Shown here: piece after piece, positions 8,674 to 16,469 of the stretch
How the letters are laid out: each line of letters begins with the position of its first letter
Numbering within the stretch: position 1 is the first letter of the stretch
Source: Streptomyces sp. NBC_00683
GTDB taxonomy: Bacteria; Actinomycetota; Actinomycetes; Streptomycetales; Streptomycetaceae
Direction: 5' to 3'
Length of the DNA: 64,000 nt
Assembly: GCF_036226745.1 (NCBI RefSeq)
Contig: NZ_CP109013.1
Span: 5,394,001 to 5,458,000 of the forward strand
Program-made: the position numbers and the translations under genes
The notes under the pieces: generated by a model
What the model was told of the DNA's origin: nothing
The model's input: only the letters and a program-made list of their open reading frames with translations
Databases searched by the model: none

Positions 8674-8678
8674 CAGTC

Positions 8679-9971
8679 ATGGACGAGGGAGCCACCGGAC
8701 CCGGGGCGGTGCCGGAGGAAGGGCCACCTGCGGTGTCCTCCGTCGCCTCGGTCTTCCGCGAGGAGCACGGACGGCTGCTGGCTTCCCTCGTCCGTCGCTT
8801 CGGCGACCTGGACCTGGCCGAGGAGGTCACCTCCGACGCCATCGAGGCAGCCCTGGTGCACTGGCCGGTCGACGGCGTACCGGCCAGGCCCGGCGCCTGG
8901 CTGCTGACGACGGCCCGGCGCAAGGCTGTCGACCGGCTGCGCCGCGACCAGGCGTACGCCGCCCGGCTGGCCGTCCTGCAGGTGGAGGCGGACCGGGCCG
9001 GCCATGCCCCGCCCGCCGACGTGGACGGAGGTCTTCCCGACGAGCGGCTGCAGCTCTTCTTCACGTGCGCACACCCGGCGCTCGGCGCCGAGGACAGGAG
9101 CGCGCTGACCCTGCGCTGCCTGGCGGGCCTGACGACCCCCGAGGTCGCGCGGGCCTTCCTCGTACCGCCGACGACGATGGCGCAGCGGATCGTGCGGGCC
9201 AAGAAGAAGATCCGCGAGGCCCGCATCCCGTTCCGTGTGCCCGGCGCGGACGAGTTGCCGGAGCGGCTGCCGGGGGTGCTCCAGGTCCTCTATTCGATCT
9301 TCACGGAGGGGTACGCGGCCTGCTCGGGACCGCAGTTGCAGCGGATCGCCCTGGCGGAGGAGGCCATCCGGCTGGCCCGGATCCTGCACAGGCTGCTGCC
9401 CGCCGAGCGGGAGACGGCCGGGCTGCTCGCACTGATGCTGCTGATCCATGCCCGGCGCGAGGCTAGGACCGGGCCCGACGGGGAGATCGTGCTGCTCGAC
9501 GAACAGGACCGGGGCCGCTGGGACGCCGCCATGATCGAGGAGGGCACCCGCCTGGTGGTCACCGCACTGGAGGGCGGCCCGCCCGGCCCTTACGGGGTGC
9601 AGGCCGCCATCGCGGCACTGCACGACGAGGCCGATTCCGTCGCGGCCACCGACTGGCCGCAGATCGTGGCGCTCTACGACGTGCTGCAGGCACTCGCCCC
9701 GTCGCCGGTCGTCGCCGTGAACCGGGCCGCGGCGGTGGCGATGCGCGACGGGCCCGAGGCCGGGCTGGCCCTCCTGGACGAACTGGCCGACGAGCCGAGG
9801 CTGCGCGCCTACCACCCCTACGCGACCGCGCGCGCCGACCTGCTGCACCGTCTCGGCCGCCACGCGGAGGCCGCGGAGGCGTACCGGGAGGCACTCGGTC
9901 TTGCAGGCACCGAGCCCGAACGCGCACATGTGCGGAGGCGGTTGGACGAGATCGAGCGCGACAGCCGCTGA
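8679..9971 (+). CDS. ECF42-type RNA polymerase sigma factor with C-terminal TPR-like extension
   Basis: A 430-residue extracytoplasmic-function sigma factor. Sigma region 2 covers about residues 20-90 (FREEHGRLLASLVRRFGDLDLAEE; ARPGAWLLTTARRKAVDRLRR), region 4 about 115-175 (LTLRCLAGLTTPEVARAFLVP, AQRIVRAKKKI). The remaining 250 residues are the large helical extension typical of ECF42, with TPR-like repeats at the end (HPYATARADLLHRLGRHAEAAEAYREAL). In this group no anti-sigma factor is needed; the extension itself is required for activity. ATG 8679 follows the DGPF gene directly. It probably activates the promoter at 8225. Confidence 0.93.
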   Translation: MDEGATGPGAVPEEGPPAVSSVASVFREEHGRLLASLVRRFGDLDLAEEVTSDAIEAALVHWPVDGVPARPGAWLLTTARRKAVDRLRRDQAYAARLAVLQVEADRAGHAPPADVDGGLPDERLQLFFTCAHPALGAEDRSALTLRCLAGLTTPEVARAFLVPPTTMAQRIVRAKKKIREARIPFRVPGADELPERLPGVLQVLYSIFTEGYAACSGPQLQRIALAEEAIRLARILHRLLPAERETAGLLALMLLIHARREARTGPDGEIVLLDEQDRGRWDAAMIEEGTRLVVTALEGGPPGPYGVQAAIAALHDEADSVAATDWPQIVALYDVLQALAPSPVVAVNRAAAVAMRDGPEAGLALLDELADEPRLRAYHPYATARADLLHRLGRHAEAAEAYREALGLAGTEPERAHVRRRLDEIERDSR

Positions 9972-10044
9972 ACACCGCGGTTGGTGCCGCGGGTTCGTCG
10001 TATCTCCGTCGCCGACGTGCTTCGGTCCTGGCAGGGTGTCCGTC

Positions 10045-10647
10045 ATGAACTCCGAGCCCGCGCGCCCAGAACCGGTACGCCACCACGACCACGGCCAGTG
10101 GCTCGTCCAGTTCACCGGCCGGGTGCTCGTGGTCTGCCCGAGGTGCGGTGGCCGCGCGCTCGTCGTCCCTCTGCCCGGCATGGAGGCCCCGAAGTACTTC
10201 AGCGCCCTCCTCTTCCGGCCCCGCCGCCTCACCTGCGCCGGCTGCGGGGCGATCGCCGACTGGACGGCCGAGGAGCGGGGCGCCGGCCTGGTCGGCGCGG
10301 TGCCCGGCGGCACCGAGGACCCCTTCTTCCGGCGGCCGCTCTGGCTTCAGACCCGCTGTGCGGGACGGATCCTGTGGGCCTACGACGAGGAGCACGTGGA
10401 TGCCCTCGCCGGCTACGTGGGCGCCCGGCTGCGCGAGCGTCACGCCTCCCCGACGATGGGGATGTTCGCCCGTCTGCCTGCCTGGATGAAGTCCGCCGAT
10501 CGCCGTGACGAGGTGCTGGCCGGCCTGGAGACCCTCCGGGCCCTCGCCCGCCTCTCGGCCCCCGCCGACCGGTCGGACGCGGCCCACGAACGCGGCGACC
10601 GCCCGCGTCACAGCGGCAGCATGCTCTTTCGCGGAGGCCCCTACTAG
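10045..10647 (+). CDS. Zinc-ribbon protein, function unknown
   Basis: A 200-residue protein with a rubredoxin-like zinc ribbon: CPRCGG near residue 32 and CAGCGA near 65, i.e. two CxxC knuckles. The rest (PLWLQTRCAGRILWAYDEEHVDALAGYVGARLRER) is a conserved region found in many Streptomyces TFIIB-type zinc-ribbon proteins of unknown role. The ATG at 10045 follows the sigma factor gene by 73 bases, and no hairpin separates them clearly, so cotranscription is possible. No membrane segment or signal peptide. Confidence 0.8.
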   Translation: MNSEPARPEPVRHHDHGQWLVQFTGRVLVVCPRCGGRALVVPLPGMEAPKYFSALLFRPRRLTCAGCGAIADWTAEERGAGLVGAVPGGTEDPFFRRPLWLQTRCAGRILWAYDEEHVDALAGYVGARLRERHASPTMGMFARLPAWMKSADRRDEVLAGLETLRALARLSAPADRSDAAHERGDRPRHSGSMLFRGGPY

Positions 10648-10744
10648 GGCTTGCCCTATGGGTCGGGTGACCCGTCCACCCGAGAATCGTTCTGACTCGT
10701 GTGGGGCGAGGAGATGACTGACCCCGCCCCGCTAGCGTGTTGAC

Positions 10745-11524
10745 GTGCACATCCTCGATGACCCTCGCTTGTCGCCCCGTGTCGCGGCTCTCCTGGCGCG
10801 CGCACGGCGTGGCCCTTCGATGCCCGCTGTTCGGATACGCGAATTGGCCCGCGCAGAGGCTTCCGACAAGAGCACGGCACCAGTGCCCCATGAGGCCATC
10901 GAGGCGATGATCCGTTTCGAGGAGCGCTACGGGGGCCTGTGGTACCCACTCCTCACCTCGAACGGCATGGAACACGGCCTGAACGGCGAGGCCACCGTCC
11001 ACCCCAGCATCGACGGCTGGGGCTTTCCCGGAATCCTCGACGGCGATCGAACTTGGCCCGTTGACGTCCTCCTCGACGAGCGCACAGTCATGACGCTCGC
11101 GGGTCAACCCCGGATCATCAACAGCAGCATCCTCCAGCGCCTGGAGAGCCATGCTCAGTTGGCCCAGGTCCGGGGCCGGCCCCATGTGACTTTGGGCCTC
11201 GCCACCGAACCCGGTCAGGAGCCGGCCGTCGCCGAAGCGCACCTCCCGGCCCGCGACGGCGAGGCAACCGGGCCCGCCGACAAGTGGTGGAGCAGCAACG
11301 AGACCGCTATCCATCTGAAGCTCCACAAATGGTGGGGCGACGAAGACATTTGGGTCGCGCGCTGCTTCGACAGAAGGGCCGAGAACCTGTCGGCCACGGT
11401 CGAATCGATACGGCATGCGGTGACCGGTGGCGTGTGGCGGGATGAGGACTGGTGCGGGCTGTGCACCCACTTCAGGCAGCCGGCACAACCTTGCCTCCCA
11501 GGCGGGGAGAAGCAGCACGTCTGA
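10745..11524 (+). CDS. Hypothetical protein with SUKH-like FEERYGG motif
   Basis: A 259-residue protein. The stretch MIRFEERYGGLWYP (about residue 55) followed by small beta strands resembles the SMI1/KNR4 (SUKH) family signature, whose members are often immunity proteins for nuclease toxins, but similarity is limited and the rest (KWWSSNETAIHLKLHKWWGDEDIWVARCF) is not one I recognise. Translation would start at GTG 10745, seven bases after a TAGCGT -10-like box, which would make the message leaderless; no ribosome site is seen. No toxin gene is adjacent. The ORF itself is likely real; the family is uncertain. Confidence 0.7.
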   Translation: MHILDDPRLSPRVAALLARARRGPSMPAVRIRELARAEASDKSTAPVPHEAIEAMIRFEERYGGLWYPLLTSNGMEHGLNGEATVHPSIDGWGFPGILDGDRTWPVDVLLDERTVMTLAGQPRIINSSILQRLESHAQLAQVRGRPHVTLGLATEPGQEPAVAEAHLPARDGEATGPADKWWSSNETAIHLKLHKWWGDEDIWVARCFDRRAENLSATVESIRHAVTGGVWRDEDWCGLCTHFRQPAQPCLPGGEKQHV

Positions 11525-11691
11525 TCGCCGAACAAGCGTCACGGTGGGCCGGCTGACGCCTCAATGTGCCGAAGCGCCCGGTCGAAAGCACGACGAAGTT
11601 GATCGATAGGCCCTAGAGGCCCCTGCTGGGGGAGCGATACCGCAGGCAGGCAGCCGGGCCCGAAGGCCCTGCTGCTCGGCCGTACGACGCG

Positions 11692-12270
11692 TCAGATCAC
11701 GGCGAGCCGGTCCACCACCAGCTCGGCTCTCTGTCCGGCGTTCCCCGCGGGCAGCCGTCCCGCCCGGGTCAGGGTCGCCAGCCCGTGCAGGGACGCCCAG
11801 AACACCTCGGTGAACAGTCCCGGGTGGACGCCGTCCCCGGCGACCTCACCGAGAGTCTCCAGCAGGGCGGCGAAGGCGTCCTTCAGCGGCTCCGGGGTCT
11901 CCTCGTCCGCGAACGCCAGGCCGCCGTCGAGCTGGAACATGGCGTCGTAGACCGCCGGATTGCGCTCGGCGAATTCCAGGTAGGCGCGGGCGAGAGCGGT
12001 GACCCGGGCGCGCGGGCCGTCCGCGGCGGAGGTCGCGGCCCGCAGCGCCGCGGCCATCTCGGCAGCGCCCTCCAGGGCGACGGCGCCGATGATCTCGCGC
12101 TTGCCGCGGAAGTGGCTGTAGAGGACGGGCTGGCTGTACTCGATGCGCTCGGCGAGGCGGCGGGTGGTGACCGCGTCCCAGCCCTGCTGCTCGGCGAGTT
12201 CGCGGGCCGTCGCCACGATGAGGCGCTCGCGGACCGCCCGTTCGCGCTCCTTGCGTTCCTGTACCGACAT
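11692..12270 (-). CDS. TetR family transcriptional regulator
   Basis: A 192-residue TetR repressor. The N-terminal HTH is clear (LIVATARELAEQQGWDAVTTRRLAERIEYSQPVLYSHFRGKREII), with the ligand domain resembling the TetR_C WHG branch (LARAYLEFAERNPAVYDAMF). It is divergent from the DUF1772 gene across a 91-base region that holds three CTAGC/GCTAG palindromes, its likely operators. It therefore probably represses both itself and the DUF1772 gene. Ligand unknown. Confidence 0.93.
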   Translation of the reverse strand: MSVQERKERERAVRERLIVATARELAEQQGWDAVTTRRLAERIEYSQPVLYSHFRGKREIIGAVALEGAAEMAAALRAATSAADGPRARVTALARAYLEFAERNPAVYDAMFQLDGGLAFADEETPEPLKDAFAALLETLGEVAGDGVHPGLFTEVFWASLHGLATLTRAGRLPAGNAGQRAELVVDRLAVI

Positions 12271-12279
12271 GACTCGATC

Positions 12280-12343
12280 CTAGCACCGCTAGACAATCAA
12301 GCGGCATTAGCGCTAGCGTTGCCTCATCGGCTAGCAATGCTAG
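12280..12343. promoter_or_regulatory. Triplet of TetR operators with CTAGC/GCTAG arms
   Basis: CTAGC-ACC-GCTAG at 12280-12292 and CTAGC-AAT-GCTAG at 12331-12343 have identical arms and spacer length, one close to each divergent gene. A third related palindrome, TAGCGCTA (12308-12315), lies between. This is a textbook arrangement for autoregulation plus control of the divergent gene by the adjacent TetR. Confidence 0.75.
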
Positions 12344-12361
12344 ATATTCGGAGGGGTCATC

Positions 12362-12808
12362 ATGCTCAACGCACTCGAGGTGTTCACCACTGTGATCGTC
12401 GGCCTGATGGTGGGGGTGGAGTTCTCCGTCGCCTTCGTCATGAACCGGATCTTCAACGCACTCCCCGAGGACAGTGGCCAGCTCGGCCGTGCGCACGGGG
12501 GCCGGATGCTCGGCGCCGTGATGCCGGTCTGGTACATCGGCTCGCTCGTCCTCGTCGCGGTCTGGGCCGTCGCCGGATGGAGCCACGACGGTGCCGGACT
12601 CGTCGTCACCGCCGGCGGGCTGCTGATCCTCAGCGTGATCATGTCCATCCTGCTGCTCGTCCCGATCAACAACCGGAGCAAGACGTGGACCCCTGACAAC
12701 CGGCCCGCCGACTGGAAGCAGCAGACGAACCGCTGGGACCGCTTCCATTACGTCCGCGTCGCCGTCATCGTCGCCGCCTTCGCTCTGCTGGTCGCCGCCC
12801 TCGCCTGA
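12362..12808 (+). CDS. DUF1772 (anthrone oxygenase-like) membrane protein
   Basis: A 148-residue integral membrane protein with four predicted helices (about 5-25, 50-70, 78-100 and 125-147). Between helices 3 and 4 lie the family motifs VPINNR and NRWDRFHYVR. DUF1772 proteins include anthrone oxygenase-like enzymes, but most actinobacterial members under TetR control have no known substrate. Start ATG 12362 has GGAGGGG upstream. Likely controlled by the divergent TetR through the CTAGC operators. Confidence 0.9.
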   Translation: MLNALEVFTTVIVGLMVGVEFSVAFVMNRIFNALPEDSGQLGRAHGGRMLGAVMPVWYIGSLVLVAVWAVAGWSHDGAGLVVTAGGLLILSVIMSILLLVPINNRSKTWTPDNRPADWKQQTNRWDRFHYVRVAVIVAAFALLVAALA

Positions 12809-12904
12809 CCCGGGGGTCGAGGCGCAACCCTTGAGTTGCATCCGGCTGAATGCTGTGCAACTCTGGGGTTGCAAGTAATGGGTGGCGATGAACGGAGTCA
12901 GCTC

Positions 12905-13351
12905 ATGAGCGAGGACCGGATCGAACGCGAAACCCTGATCGAGGCCCCCCTGGAACGGGTCTGGTCACTGGTGGCCCAGCCCGGGTTCTGGGTGGCCGAC
13001 AAGGCGAGCCTGCCCGGCACGGTGGCCGAGGAAGGGGCAGTGATGATCGCGAAGCACCCCGAGCACGGCGACTTCCCGGTACGCGTGGAGAAGGTCGAGC
13101 CGCCGACGTACCTGGCGTACCGCTGGACCAGCGCTTTCCCCGGGGAGGAGCTGCGCGAGAACAACAGCACCCTCGTGGAGTTCACCCTGGCCCAGGAGGG
13201 CGACCGGACGCGGCTGCGCGTCGTCGAGAGCGGGTTCGCGGCGCTGGCGGGTTCCCAGGAGCTGCGCAGCCAGAACCTCAAGGACCACAGCGGAGGCTGG
13301 CCCCTGGAGCTCGACGCGCTCAAGGCCCGAGCGGAACAGCCCTCCACGTGA
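12905..13351 (+). CDS. SRPBCC/AHSA1 domain protein
   Basis: A 148-residue START-like (SRPBCC, AHSA1) protein: ERETLIEAPLERVWSLVAQPGFW at the N-terminus, YLAYRWTSAFPGEEL in the middle, and a C-terminal amphipathic helix GGWPLELDALKARAE. Such proteins bind hydrophobic ligands. ATG 12905 has a CGGAG site; the ORF could extend to 12836 but that part is not conserved. The stop overlaps the next ArsR start by four bases (GTGA), a very common ArsR-SRPBCC pairing in which the regulator controls the ligand-binding protein. Confidence 0.92.
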   Translation: MSEDRIERETLIEAPLERVWSLVAQPGFWVADKASLPGTVAEEGAVMIAKHPEHGDFPVRVEKVEPPTYLAYRWTSAFPGEELRENNSTLVEFTLAQEGDRTRLRVVESGFAALAGSQELRSQNLKDHSGGWPLELDALKARAEQPST

Positions 13352-13725
13352 CGGAAGAACCTCCCGGCGCGGCCGAGGTCGTCGACAGCGTCCTCGGCGC
13401 ACTGGCCGATCCGACGCGACGCCGGCTGCTCGATCTGCTCGCCGCACAGGGCGAGTCCACAGCGACGACGCTCGCCGAGGGGCTCCCCGTCTCACGCCAG
13501 GCGGTGGTCAAGCACCTCGCCGTTCTGGATGCCGCCGGTCTGGTGACCGGTGGCCGGGTCGGACGCGAGGTCCGTTACACGGTGCGGCCCGCAGCGCTGG
13601 ACGCGACGGCGCGGTGGATGGCCACGCTCGCCACCGACTGGGACCGGCGGCTGGCCGACATCAAACGCGTCGCGGAGGCAGCCGAGGCGGCCGAGCGGGA
13701 TTCGCCCTCGACACGACCAGACTGA
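13348..13725 (+). CDS. ArsR family winged-helix regulator
   Basis: A 125-residue ArsR/SmtB-type regulator: VLGALADPTRRRLLDLLAAQG, then LPVSRQAVVKHLAVLDAAGLV (recognition helix) and the wing VGREVRYTVRP. There are no Cys/His metal sites, so it is a non-metal member of the SRPBCC-associated type. GTG 13348 overlaps the SRPBCC stop, showing translational coupling. The next gene begins ten bases after its stop. Confidence 0.92.
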   Translation: MTEEPPGAAEVVDSVLGALADPTRRRLLDLLAAQGESTATTLAEGLPVSRQAVVKHLAVLDAAGLVTGGRVGREVRYTVRPAALDATARWMATLATDWDRRLADIKRVAEAAEAAERDSPSTRPD

Positions 13726-13735
13726 GGAAGCATCC

Positions 13736-14215
13736 ATGGATACGACAGAACTGCGCAGCGCCTACGGCAGGTTGCTCGATGCCGCGGCGATCCCCGACCT
13801 CGGCGACGCCGACGACGGAGGGTGGAACGCCGACCAGGTCCTGGCCCATCTCCTCAGTGTCGACGCCGCAACAGCAGCGGTCGCTCTCGGAGTTGTGGCC
13901 GGCGCTCGGCCCGCCTTCGACAACCGGATCTCCCTCGACACCTGGAATCTTGAGCGGATCATCGCCGAGCACTCGGGCAGGGCGGACCTGATCGATCACG
14001 TCCGCAGCCAGGCCGCCGTCCTCTGCGACATCGCCGATCGGCTCAACGAGCAGGCCGCCTCGGTACTGGTGCCGACGCTCCTCCTGTCCAACGATGAGGT
14101 GGTGCTGGACGGGCCGATGCCGCTGTCGAGCCTCATCGACGGCCTCGCCGAGAACCATGTGCCGGGCCATACCCGACAGCTCCTGGACCTTCGCACTGCG
14201 CCCGGGAAGCCCTGA
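13736..14215 (+). CDS. Hypothetical protein, possibly DinB/maleylpyruvate isomerase-like fold
   Basis: A 159-residue helical protein following the ArsR gene by ten bases with GAGGAAG upstream of ATG 13736, so third in the SRPBCC-ArsR operon. The segment GGWNADQVLAHLLSVDAATAAVA resembles the first two helices of the DinB/MDMPI four-helix fold, and a late His occurs in ENHVPGHTRQLL. The full three-His metal site cannot be confirmed from the sequence. Function unknown. Confidence 0.75.
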   Translation: MDTTELRSAYGRLLDAAAIPDLGDADDGGWNADQVLAHLLSVDAATAAVALGVVAGARPAFDNRISLDTWNLERIIAEHSGRADLIDHVRSQAAVLCDIADRLNEQAASVLVPTLLLSNDEVVLDGPMPLSSLIDGLAENHVPGHTRQLLDLRTAPGKP

Positions 14216-14235
14216 CGGACCGGGCTCCGGCGAGT

Positions 14236-14967
14236 TCAGCTAGGAGCAGGCAGCTGCTGGGCGAAGCGACGGACCGCATCGGTGAAGGCCTTTGGATCGT
14301 CGAAGTTCGCGAGATGCCCTGCCCGCGGGATCAATTCGACGCGGGCGTACGGATGGGCACGGGCGAAGTCCGACTCACCGGACCGGAAGACCGTGTCCTT
14401 CTCGCCGTTCAGGATGAGCACGGGAGCCGCCACATGACGCATCGCACCTGCGTCGAAGCGGCCCAGCACCTCGCCCCAGGCGGCCGGCAGGGTGTGGAAG
14501 GCGTAACCGGAACGGATGGTCGCGTCCACCACCTCGGGTGGGTAGAGCCGGCGCAGCAACCGGTCGTTCAACCGGGTCAGCCTGTCCGCCGGTATGCGAG
14601 GGACGAGCCCGGCGGCCCACCGGTACGGCCTTGCCCACGGGCCACGGGTCGAGGCGCTGGCCCCGGCGAGGACGAGCCCTCGCAGCCGCTCGGGGCAGCG
14701 CCGCGCGAACTCCAACGAGGCGTATCCGCCGAGCGAGTGGCCGACGACGAGAGCCGGTCCGCAGTCGAGCGAGTCCACCGCTGAAGCGATGATCTCCGTC
14801 GCCGCGTTCAGGCTCCAGGGCTGGGCGGAACGGGTGCCGTGTCCGGGCAGGTCGACGGCAACCACCCGGAAGTCCTCTTGGAGTGCGGCGAGCTGTGGAC
14901 TCCACTGTCCCGCGCTGAACCGCGTCCCGTGTACGAAGATGATGGGCGGTGCACCCGCTGCCGTCAT
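14236..14967 (-). CDS. Alpha/beta hydrolase
   Basis: A 243-residue alpha/beta hydrolase. The oxyanion region is FVHGTRFSAGQW, the nucleophile elbow GHSLGGYAS (Ser about 96), the acid in LNGEKDTVF and the catalytic His in RAGHLANFDDP. The fold length and lid (PYRWAAGLVPRIPADRLTRL) match the MhpC/esterase group. It is convergent with the SRPBCC-ArsR operon (20 bases apart) and stands alone on the minus strand. Substrate unknown. Confidence 0.92.
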   Translation of the reverse strand: MTAAGAPPIIFVHGTRFSAGQWSPQLAALQEDFRVVAVDLPGHGTRSAQPWSLNAATEIIASAVDSLDCGPALVVGHSLGGYASLEFARRCPERLRGLVLAGASASTRGPWARPYRWAAGLVPRIPADRLTRLNDRLLRRLYPPEVVDATIRSGYAFHTLPAAWGEVLGRFDAGAMRHVAAPVLILNGEKDTVFRSGESDFARAHPYARVELIPRAGHLANFDDPKAFTDAVRRFAQQLPAPS

Positions 14968-15128
14968 GAGTCCCCCAGATCAGCGCTCTCCTCCGGCCGA
15001 CCCTACCGGCGGGCCGTCCAGGACAGGGATGTGAAGATGCCGACCGGGGATGCCCGGTCGCGGTGCGACACGTCCTCCTCGACAGGGCAGGCGCTGCCTG
15101 ATCCGGCATCAGCCACCGCGCCCCCTGT

Positions 15129-15779
15129 TCAGCCGGCCTCCGCGGGCCCGTACGCCCGGAGGAAGGTGTCGACGGCGGCTGCCGCGATCGCGGCGGTCCT
15201 GGCGGCCGGGACCTTGCGGGTGCCCAAGCGGGAGCAGGCCTCCAGCGGACCCGTGAGCAGGGCGAGGAACTGTTCGGCAGCCACCGCCGGGTCACAGGGG
15301 CGCAGCCGGCCGGTCAGCGAGAGCCGTGCCAGCCGGTCGGCCAGCGCCTCACCGAGGCCGAGCGCGGTACGGCTGTGCACGCTTTCGAGCAGGTCGGGGA
15401 AGTCGGCGGCCGCGGCGAAGGCGAGCCGTCGCAGCGCCTGGGAGCGCTCGGAGCAGCAGACCTTGAGCATCCGGCGGGACACGGCATCGAGGTCGGCCCG
15501 CAGGTCGGGACCCGGATTCCGCAGTCGTTCCACGGCGGCGACGTTCTCGGCGGCGACGGACTCCGCCACGGTCTCCATTGCGGCCCGGAAGACCGATTCC
15601 TTGTCCTGCAGATGGTTGTAGAGCGTCGGCTTGGCCACGCCCGCCTCGTCCGCGATCTCCTGCATGCATGCCTGGGCGTACCCGCGGCGGGTGAAGACGG
15701 TGAACGCCGCGTCCAGAATGGCGCGCCGCTTGTCGATCCGCCCCCGCGTGGCCTTCGGTGCTTCCGCTCGTGCCGTCAC
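15129..15779 (-). CDS. TetR family transcriptional regulator
   Basis: A 216-residue TetR protein: HTH in RRAILDAAFTVFTRRGYAQACMQEIADEAGVAKPTLYNHLQDKESVF, then a TetR_C-type helical domain with one or two Cys (KVCCSERSQALRRLA). The frame opens at 15890, but its first 37 codons run through two palindromic operators; I chose GTG 15779, where the protein begins with the basic arm before the HTH. No strong ribosome site is visible. It is divergent from the Dabb gene and probably controls both through TGAACC palindromes at 15814-15889. Confidence 0.88.
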   Translation of the reverse strand: MTARAEAPKATRGRIDKRRAILDAAFTVFTRRGYAQACMQEIADEAGVAKPTLYNHLQDKESVFRAAMETVAESVAAENVAAVERLRNPGPDLRADLDAVSRRMLKVCCSERSQALRRLAFAAAADFPDLLESVHSRTALGLGEALADRLARLSLTGRLRPCDPAVAAEQFLALLTGPLEACSRLGTRKVPAARTAAIAAAAVDTFLRAYGPAEAG

Positions 15780-15813
15780 GGGCCCATCGTAGCGCGGCAG
15801 CAGAGGCCCGTAC

Positions 15814-15889
15814 TGAACCAGCTGGTTCATTTTTACGAACCTCGTTGACCGGTCCGTGCGCAGCATCCTAATCTGAACCGGCTGGTTCA
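15814..15889. promoter_or_regulatory. Pair of TGAACCRG-CTGGTTCA operators
   Basis: TGAACCAGCTGGTTCA (15814-15829) is a perfect 16-base palindrome; TGAACCGGCTGGTTCA (15874-15889) differs at one base. One lies just before the TetR start and the other 30 bases before the Dabb start, so the regulator can repress both divergent promoters. Confidence 0.8.
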
Positions 15890-15918
15890 AATTTTGCTAC
15901 TCAGATGGAAGGGTCATC

Positions 15919-16317
15919 ATGATCGTCAACATCCTGAGGTTCAGCTTCAAGGACGGCATCGGACCGGAGGGCGAGGAAGCCGTACTGGCCGCGATGCGAA
16001 GGACCGCAATGGTGGAGTCGGTGTCCTTCTCCACCGTCGGATCGGACCTGGGCGACCCGGCCGAGGGCTTCACCCACGGGTACCTCACGGGGATCGCGGA
16101 CCTGGCGGCCCTGGAGCGCTACATGTACGACCCGGTGCATCTGGCCGGGGACTTCGACATCATTCCGCGCCTGGCCCGGCTGCACGCGGTCCGCTTCACC
16201 GACGACGGTGACCCGCGGATCGGCTCGGAGATCTTCGCAATGCACCGCCGGAAGCTCGCCGCCTACCCGGAGTGGGAGAAGCTGCTCGACTCGATCCCGG
16301 ACTCGCAGCTGACCTAG
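15919..16317 (+). CDS. Dabb-type stress-responsive alpha/beta barrel protein
   Basis: A 132-residue ferredoxin-like protein of the Dabb group: MIVNILRFSFKDG at the N-terminus, GFTHGYLTGIADLAALERYM (substrate-proximal strand and helix) and the conserved HVD-like region YDPVHLAGDFDIIPRL. Members are dimeric barrels that act in polyketide cyclisation or stress response, or have unknown function. ATG 15919 has a GGAAGGG site. It is divergent from, and likely repressed by, the TetR at 15129. The 3' 230 bases are nearly identical to the end of the chimeric ORF at 21274-21984, so this gene was one donor of that duplication. Confidence 0.9.
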   Translation: MIVNILRFSFKDGIGPEGEEAVLAAMRRTAMVESVSFSTVGSDLGDPAEGFTHGYLTGIADLAALERYMYDPVHLAGDFDIIPRLARLHAVRFTDDGDPRIGSEIFAMHRRKLAAYPEWEKLLDSIPDSQLT

Positions 16318-16403
16318 GCGGTTTCGTTCGGATCAGCGGGCGGACCAAAGGAAGATGCCCGCAAGCGGAGTCGGTGGCGAAGGCCGGTCACGGCAATGCA
16401 CCG

Positions 16404-16439
16404 GCTGCCGGCTGCGAGGTGCAGCCGACAGCCGGCAGC
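16404..16439. terminator. Bidirectional hairpin terminator
   Basis: Perfect 11-base arms GCTGCCGGCTG / CAGCCGGCAGC with a 14-base loop between the convergent Dabb gene (stop 16317) and the DUF1996 gene (stop 16470). Confidence 0.75.
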
Positions 16440-16469
16440 GCCATGACCACGGCGCATCCGACCACAGGG

